From Candidatus Rifleibacteriota bacterium (GTDB taxonomy: Bacteria; Muiribacteriota; Ozemobacteria; Ozemobacterales; Ozemobacteraceae): a stretch of DNA of 64,000 nt. The translations under genes and the position numbers were made by a program. The stretch spans positions 62,001 through 126,000 of the forward strand of contig JAHISQ010000115.1 of the NCBI GenBank assembly GCA_018818125.1, written 5' to 3'. The notes beneath the pieces are model-generated. The model was not told the origin of the DNA. It searched no databases and was given only the letters and a program-made list of their open reading frames with translations. This document shows positions 59,470-64,000 of this stretch, in pieces. How positions within the stretch are numbered: position 1 is the first letter of the stretch; each line of letters opens with the position of its first letter.

Positions 59470-61741
59470 GCTTACGATCCAGAACCCGAATATTCGGATT
59501 TTCATTGGTAATTCTGATAAAGAGCTTCATACTGCGTTCAAGGCCAGCATAATCAGTAGCCTTGACTTCTATATACGGAAAATGTTTGTCCATAAGTTCT
59601 TTTTCATCTGAACCCGCTACGGGAAGTGTCGGTTCGCGAAATACTACACGCAATTTGCCATTAACGCTTTCCTGACGGTCGAATGGCACATGATAACTTG
59701 CGCGCGGGTACTGATTCGGTATTTCGACTGTCATTTCACCATTTTGTACGCCAGTAGGTATATTGATAATGTTATCGAGTTTCTGGCCAGAACCGTCGAT
59801 AGTTGCCCACTTGATGTTGTCATCTGCCCAGACATCGATCAGATATTCAACGTCTTCCTGTATCATGGCTTTTTTGCCCGGCAACTCAAGCAATGCTACC
59901 ACTCTTTTACCAAAACTGTTGCGCTTGCCAAAAGTTAATGGATCAAGCTCTGGCGCACCGTCAATTTGACGGGTATCTGATTTTTCAAAATCTTCAAGTC
60001 TGAAATGCTTTTTAATGAAATCCAGGTCGGGCTGAATAATGTATTTATTAATCATGAGATCCTTTTCGGAGGGCCGCATGCCATCGCTTGGAATAATATC
60101 AACAATGCGAAAATACATCTCCTGACTGCCGTCAGCAATGCTACTGCTCGATGCTATGATGGCCCCCCCCTTGGACGGCGCAATGAAGTCAACGTAATCG
60201 CCTACGTTCAAATCGGCCGGCGCCGCGCCGGACTTGTATTTAGTCGAGTGAACTATACTGAAGTCAGGGTCACCATACGGAATGATCGGTGGAAAAAAGA
60301 TTCGGCTGCCATCTTTTACTGATTCGATTCTGATTACAATGTTGGGCAAATCATTATCTCTTATATTTATAAAGCCCTGACCGCGCCTGAAATCAGCATT
60401 AAGCTTGGCCTTTAGTTCTTCTACATAAGTATCATCAAAGTCTTCTTCCTTGCGAAACTCAACCTTTATCGGCCATTCTCTGGCCTTATCAGGCTCATCT
60501 GATAAATCAAGGTCAATATTGCTGCCGGTAAAATCGACATTGCCAGCACCAGTTACCGTAGGTCCGAGACCGTAACACTTTAACGGATCGTCTTCATAAA
60601 TATTGGGATCACCAGGATTGAGATTGCCGTTTCTATCCCAGGCATATAGGGTATAGCGCATGAAACCATGGCACGAATTGGGCATTACAATTTGATCTGC
60701 GTTGCTACCTGATTCGATAACGGTCGGCTTCTCAAGAATCCAACTTTCATCACTGCTCCAACTAACCCGCGGGGAATCATCGATTTTGCCCATCAACAAA
60801 GCAGTTCCAATTTTTCCGCCCGAATTGTCGTTTATTCTAAGACCCTCAACTTTATACCAGTCGCCAGTTGTTGCCGGTTGATTCGCGCCCAGCTCAGGGA
60901 AATCACCGTTAACACAACCATCAATTCTCGGCGGCGTACGATCTTTAAATTTCATCGTAAACTCAATACCACTCTGCTTCTCGACTATCGGACTGGCATC
61001 GACGCAGTTGTCCATAATAGTCTTAGCTAGTTCTTTGTATATATTATTAGGGGGAGCAGGATCAGTGTCTTTTATGTGTGAAGCCCAGGTTGGAACCATC
61101 TTGCTAGGGTCGTCGGGATCCTCTTCTTCCCCATCTTTCTCACAGGGAGGGTCTGTGCAAAAACGCCGGTAGTCGTCACAAGAAAGACTATTCGGAAGGG
61201 GTTGCGTAAAAAATTTAATGTATTTATAACTTGCGTCGAGACATAGAAAATACTTTTTCTCGTGTGGATTGCGGGTTGTCTTGTAGTCTTCAAATACAAG
61301 TTCGTTAGATGAGGGGTGGGACTGTTTGGAGACCCATGTTTTTTCTCCAGTTATTTTATCTTCGACCAGAGAACCATATTCGAGGTAGAGGTTGGCAAGA
61401 AGAAAACTGACAAAATCCAGATTGCCGGTTTCCAAGATAAGGCCACCACTATTTTTCAATCTGGTAAAAAATTTATCGGCAGTGCTTTTTTCAGCAAATC
61501 CCTGAAAATCACTGCTAATCTCGCCCTGTTTTATCAGTGGGCCGTCGCCTGCAAAAGTTGCCCTGATTCCGGTAATCGGCTTAACATCTTCGAAAGTATC
61601 GACCGGGCAAATAAAGTCGCAGACCATCTGAATCGAGCTCAAGATGCTCATGGTGATCGCGACTGAATCGTCGTCAGCACGCAATTGCTGTGAAGTTACA
61701 GAAAAAACAAGTATGAGACACAACAACATCAGTCTTTTCAT
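59453..61741 (-). CDS. Large secreted protein of the pseudopilin operon
   Basis: The 762-residue protein has a signal peptide (LMLLCLILVFSVTSQQLRA). It lacks a prepilin leader. The mature part is beta-rich, with cysteines in MVCDFICPVDTFED and DPPCEKDG-like DPPCEKDGEEEDPDD. The lead-in KFKDRTPPRIDGC and the end EVKATDYAGLERSMKLFI repeat the pattern of the two secreted proteins at 28047 and 29097, which points to a shared Ig-like family. It overlaps the TPR-protein gene upstream by ATGA. In this operon it may be the substrate or tip partner of the pseudopilins; no family is recognised. Confidence 0.78.
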   Translation of the reverse strand: MKRLMLLCLILVFSVTSQQLRADDDSVAITMSILSSIQMVCDFICPVDTFEDVKPITGIRATFAGDGPLIKQGEISSDFQGFAEKSTADKFFTRLKNSGGLILETGNLDFVSFLLANLYLEYGSLVEDKITGEKTWVSKQSHPSSNELVFEDYKTTRNPHEKKYFLCLDASYKYIKFFTQPLPNSLSCDDYRRFCTDPPCEKDGEEEDPDDPSKMVPTWASHIKDTDPAPPNNIYKELAKTIMDNCVDASPIVEKQSGIEFTMKFKDRTPPRIDGCVNGDFPELGANQPATTGDWYKVEGLRINDNSGGKIGTALLMGKIDDSPRVSWSSDESWILEKPTVIESGSNADQIVMPNSCHGFMRYTLYAWDRNGNLNPGDPNIYEDDPLKCYGLGPTVTGAGNVDFTGSNIDLDLSDEPDKAREWPIKVEFRKEEDFDDTYVEELKAKLNADFRRGQGFINIRDNDLPNIVIRIESVKDGSRIFFPPIIPYGDPDFSIVHSTKYKSGAAPADLNVGDYVDFIAPSKGGAIIASSSSIADGSQEMYFRIVDIIPSDGMRPSEKDLMINKYIIQPDLDFIKKHFRLEDFEKSDTRQIDGAPELDPLTFGKRNSFGKRVVALLELPGKKAMIQEDVEYLIDVWADDNIKWATIDGSGQKLDNIINIPTGVQNGEMTVEIPNQYPRASYHVPFDRQESVNGKLRVVFREPTLPVAGSDEKELMDKHFPYIEVKATDYAGLERSMKLFIRITNENPNIRVLDRKHEQNR

Positions 61742-63237
61742 GGTTTACTCCCTGTCAGGGCATCTACTAATAAATATGCCATTCCTTCAAAAGTTTCATC
61801 ACTCTTATCTTTACTATAGCCTATTAACAGTTCACGCTCAATATCTTTCATGAACTTGGGATGCCATCCGGTAGCCGGACGACCAAGACCAGTTAGAACA
61901 GCCTCTTCGAAGTCTGATTCATAGATCTGATATTTTAGATTTTTGCGCGCCAAACCCACAAAATAACAGGCTCTGGTCCTTACCGATTCTCCGGTGATGC
62001 TATAGCTCAGAAAACGCTGAGCACCATCTATCTGACCAATTTTAAAAAGACAGATCCCTACCAGATAATTTAACCAGGGCACATTAAGATCACGCGCCAC
62101 TTCTATCAGGCCACCAAGGCAATCAACAGGCGACTTCGTCATGGTTATGAACATGCACTTTACAAATATCCAGGCAGAACCTATAGAAAACCTCATCAAC
62201 AAATCGTCGCAGGCTTTCCAGGAGTAATAAAACACGACCGGGATTGCTCCGATCAGCAACAGAAGAGTGAGATAGTAAACAAAGTGCAACCTGACGTGGC
62301 ATTCAGCACGATAGCCAAAAGTCTGATAAACCTTGCCCGTTTTTTTACTACGACTGAACCCCAACGCCATCAGATAATTGCTTTGACCGTAGTAACCAAC
62401 CGAGAACAACGGAAATAAAGTGTCTTCATCAGGATTCTGTCGAAAGTATTTCCAGAAATCGGCCAGTGCCTGATCATAATTTTTCAGCTTCAGATAGGCC
62501 TTGCCCCGCAAAAGCAAATATTCTATTCGATCCGGCGAATCTGCGATAAGAATATTCAGCGAATCTACGGTCTCCATCATGCGACCCTCCAGAAATGCCG
62601 TCTCAGCTTTATCGACAAAAGACTCCAGCTGATTTACCTGATCTATTCTGGCTTTAAGTTCTAGAGCGGGCTTGTAATTAGGCTCGCGCCCCAGTATTAC
62701 TTCAAGCATTTCCATCGCTTTAATTCTATCGCCCTGTGCAAAAAAACCACGAGCTCGATTCATGTATGAAATCGCCGAGTAAAAATCGACATCATGCGAC
62801 CGACCGCTGGAAGCTGATACTTCTATTCCCTGTGATTTGTATTCATCGATTTGCCGATAAATTTCGCTGACCTGCTTCATCTTTTCCTGGGCAAATACGC
62901 TTTCTGGAGATAATGACAGCAACTCATTCAAGACCTTTTTGGCATCAGGAATATTCTTGGCAGACAGGTAAAATTCAGCCTGCTGCTGCAGCTTTTCGGA
63001 GCGTTCAGTGATTGCTTTTTTCAGTTTACCTGCAAAATCGTTGATTTTTGTATCTTCAGGATCGATTCTATCAGCCCGCTGTAATAAATTGCGGGCCTGG
63101 ACAAGATTGCCGTTTTCAAAAAACACCTCTGCACGGCGCAGGTATTCCCGTGCCTGCGAGCTGTAAGCCAACAGCGGAGCTGCCAGCAACACACACAGCA
63201 ACAACCAGCCCATCTTCATATTTGGATTGAAAGCCAT
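61738..63237 (-). CDS. TPR-repeat membrane protein
   Basis: The 499-residue protein has a signal or anchor segment (WLLLCVLLAAPLLAYSSQA), then TPR repeats (EYLRRAEVFFENGNLVQARNLL-type unit near 30; LLLRGKAYLKLKNYDQALADF near 235). A transmembrane helix follows (about 320-345; LHFVYYLTLLLLIGAIPVVF), then a further soluble region with TPR-like helices (YLVGICLFKIGQIDGAQRFL). ATG 63237 lacks a clear SD; ATGs six and eight codons later are alternatives. It heads the minus-strand arm and could be the scaffold for assembly of the pseudopilins, as TPR proteins are in other pilus systems (inference). Confidence 0.82.
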   Translation of the reverse strand: MAFNPNMKMGWLLLCVLLAAPLLAYSSQAREYLRRAEVFFENGNLVQARNLLQRADRIDPEDTKINDFAGKLKKAITERSEKLQQQAEFYLSAKNIPDAKKVLNELLSLSPESVFAQEKMKQVSEIYRQIDEYKSQGIEVSASSGRSHDVDFYSAISYMNRARGFFAQGDRIKAMEMLEVILGREPNYKPALELKARIDQVNQLESFVDKAETAFLEGRMMETVDSLNILIADSPDRIEYLLLRGKAYLKLKNYDQALADFWKYFRQNPDEDTLFPLFSVGYYGQSNYLMALGFSRSKKTGKVYQTFGYRAECHVRLHFVYYLTLLLLIGAIPVVFYYSWKACDDLLMRFSIGSAWIFVKCMFITMTKSPVDCLGGLIEVARDLNVPWLNYLVGICLFKIGQIDGAQRFLSYSITGESVRTRACYFVGLARKNLKYQIYESDFEEAVLTGLGRPATGWHPKFMKDIERELLIGYSKDKSDETFEGMAYLLVDALTGSKP

Positions 63238-63339
63238 ATCACTATATTACCAGAAAACCATATTAACGGTACCCTTATCGGAGTGTATTGTGTAAAGCCT
63301 GACCCTTGTATATATTGGAAACGAAGATTCTAACTGTAA

Positions 63340-64000
<661 letters not shown>

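Overview
The window carries about 41 protein genes and no rRNA, tRNA, CRISPR array, phage gene or recognisable transposase. Base composition looks even (about mid-40s % GC by eye). Many lipoprotein signals (LTGC, ITGC, ATGC boxes), signal peptides, prepilin-type leaders and an M23 endopeptidase indicate a diderm (Gram-negative-type) bacterium. A FlgD-like C-terminal sorting-type domain, an IleS of the long ~1050-residue type, dnaN away from dnaA and very many unrecognised secreted proteins suggest a deep-branching, mostly uncultured lineage. A Riflebacteria/Wallbacteria-like candidate phylum would fit, but this is a guess and the sequence alone does not prove it.

Layout. 1-5.3 kb: a partial Kef/CPA2 antiporter with a C-terminal USP-like domain, a secreted protein, then an SH3b-M23 peptidase coupled to a propeller-like protein. 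5.4-8.6 kb: an operon of U32 protease-family protein, GNAT acetyltransferase, membrane protein and methyltransferase. 9.0-11.9 kb: a small secreted Q/G/K-rich protein, then an NfeD-like protein with flotillin. 12-24.2 kb (minus strand): a 1575-residue hybrid phosphorelay kinase, and an operon mtnA - class II aldolase - ileS - dnaN - HEAT-repeat protein. 24.3-33 kb: secreted NHL protein, zinc-finger membrane protein, small lipoprotein, three secreted proteins of unknown function, a DUF805 protein and a protein resembling the core of SEC-C/YecA-type proteins. 33-44.7 kb: an export and surface region with a 1793-residue Ig-like protein bearing a FlgD-like C-terminus, a TPR lipoprotein, a Fn3/beta-helix lipoprotein, an IPT-domain lipoprotein with an apparently dead M30-like protease domain, and a GxxExxY gene inside inverted repeats. 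44.7-49.2 kb: an NtrC-type regulator, its kinase and a periplasmic binding-protein-like partner. 49.3-63.2 kb: a polysaccharide deacetylase, a clan GH-A-like glycosidase, and two converging gene clusters holding seven pseudopilin-like proteins together with a GAF-adenylate cyclase, a large secreted protein and a TPR membrane protein. 63.45 kb to the end: the start of class II fructose-bisphosphate aldolase.

The most interesting region is 50.4-63.2 kb. It encodes three partial sets of GspI/J/K-like (PilV/W/X-like) minor pseudopilins, two of them on one strand and the third on the other, with an adenylate cyclase in the middle of the operon. No assembly ATPase, inner-membrane platform protein, secretin or prepilin peptidase gene lies in the window. 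I propose a specialised pseudopilus-tip system whose assembly machinery is encoded elsewhere. Second in interest is the repeat-rich interval 41.4-44.7 kb, where a GxxExxY gene and related inverted repeats flank a lipoprotein gene.
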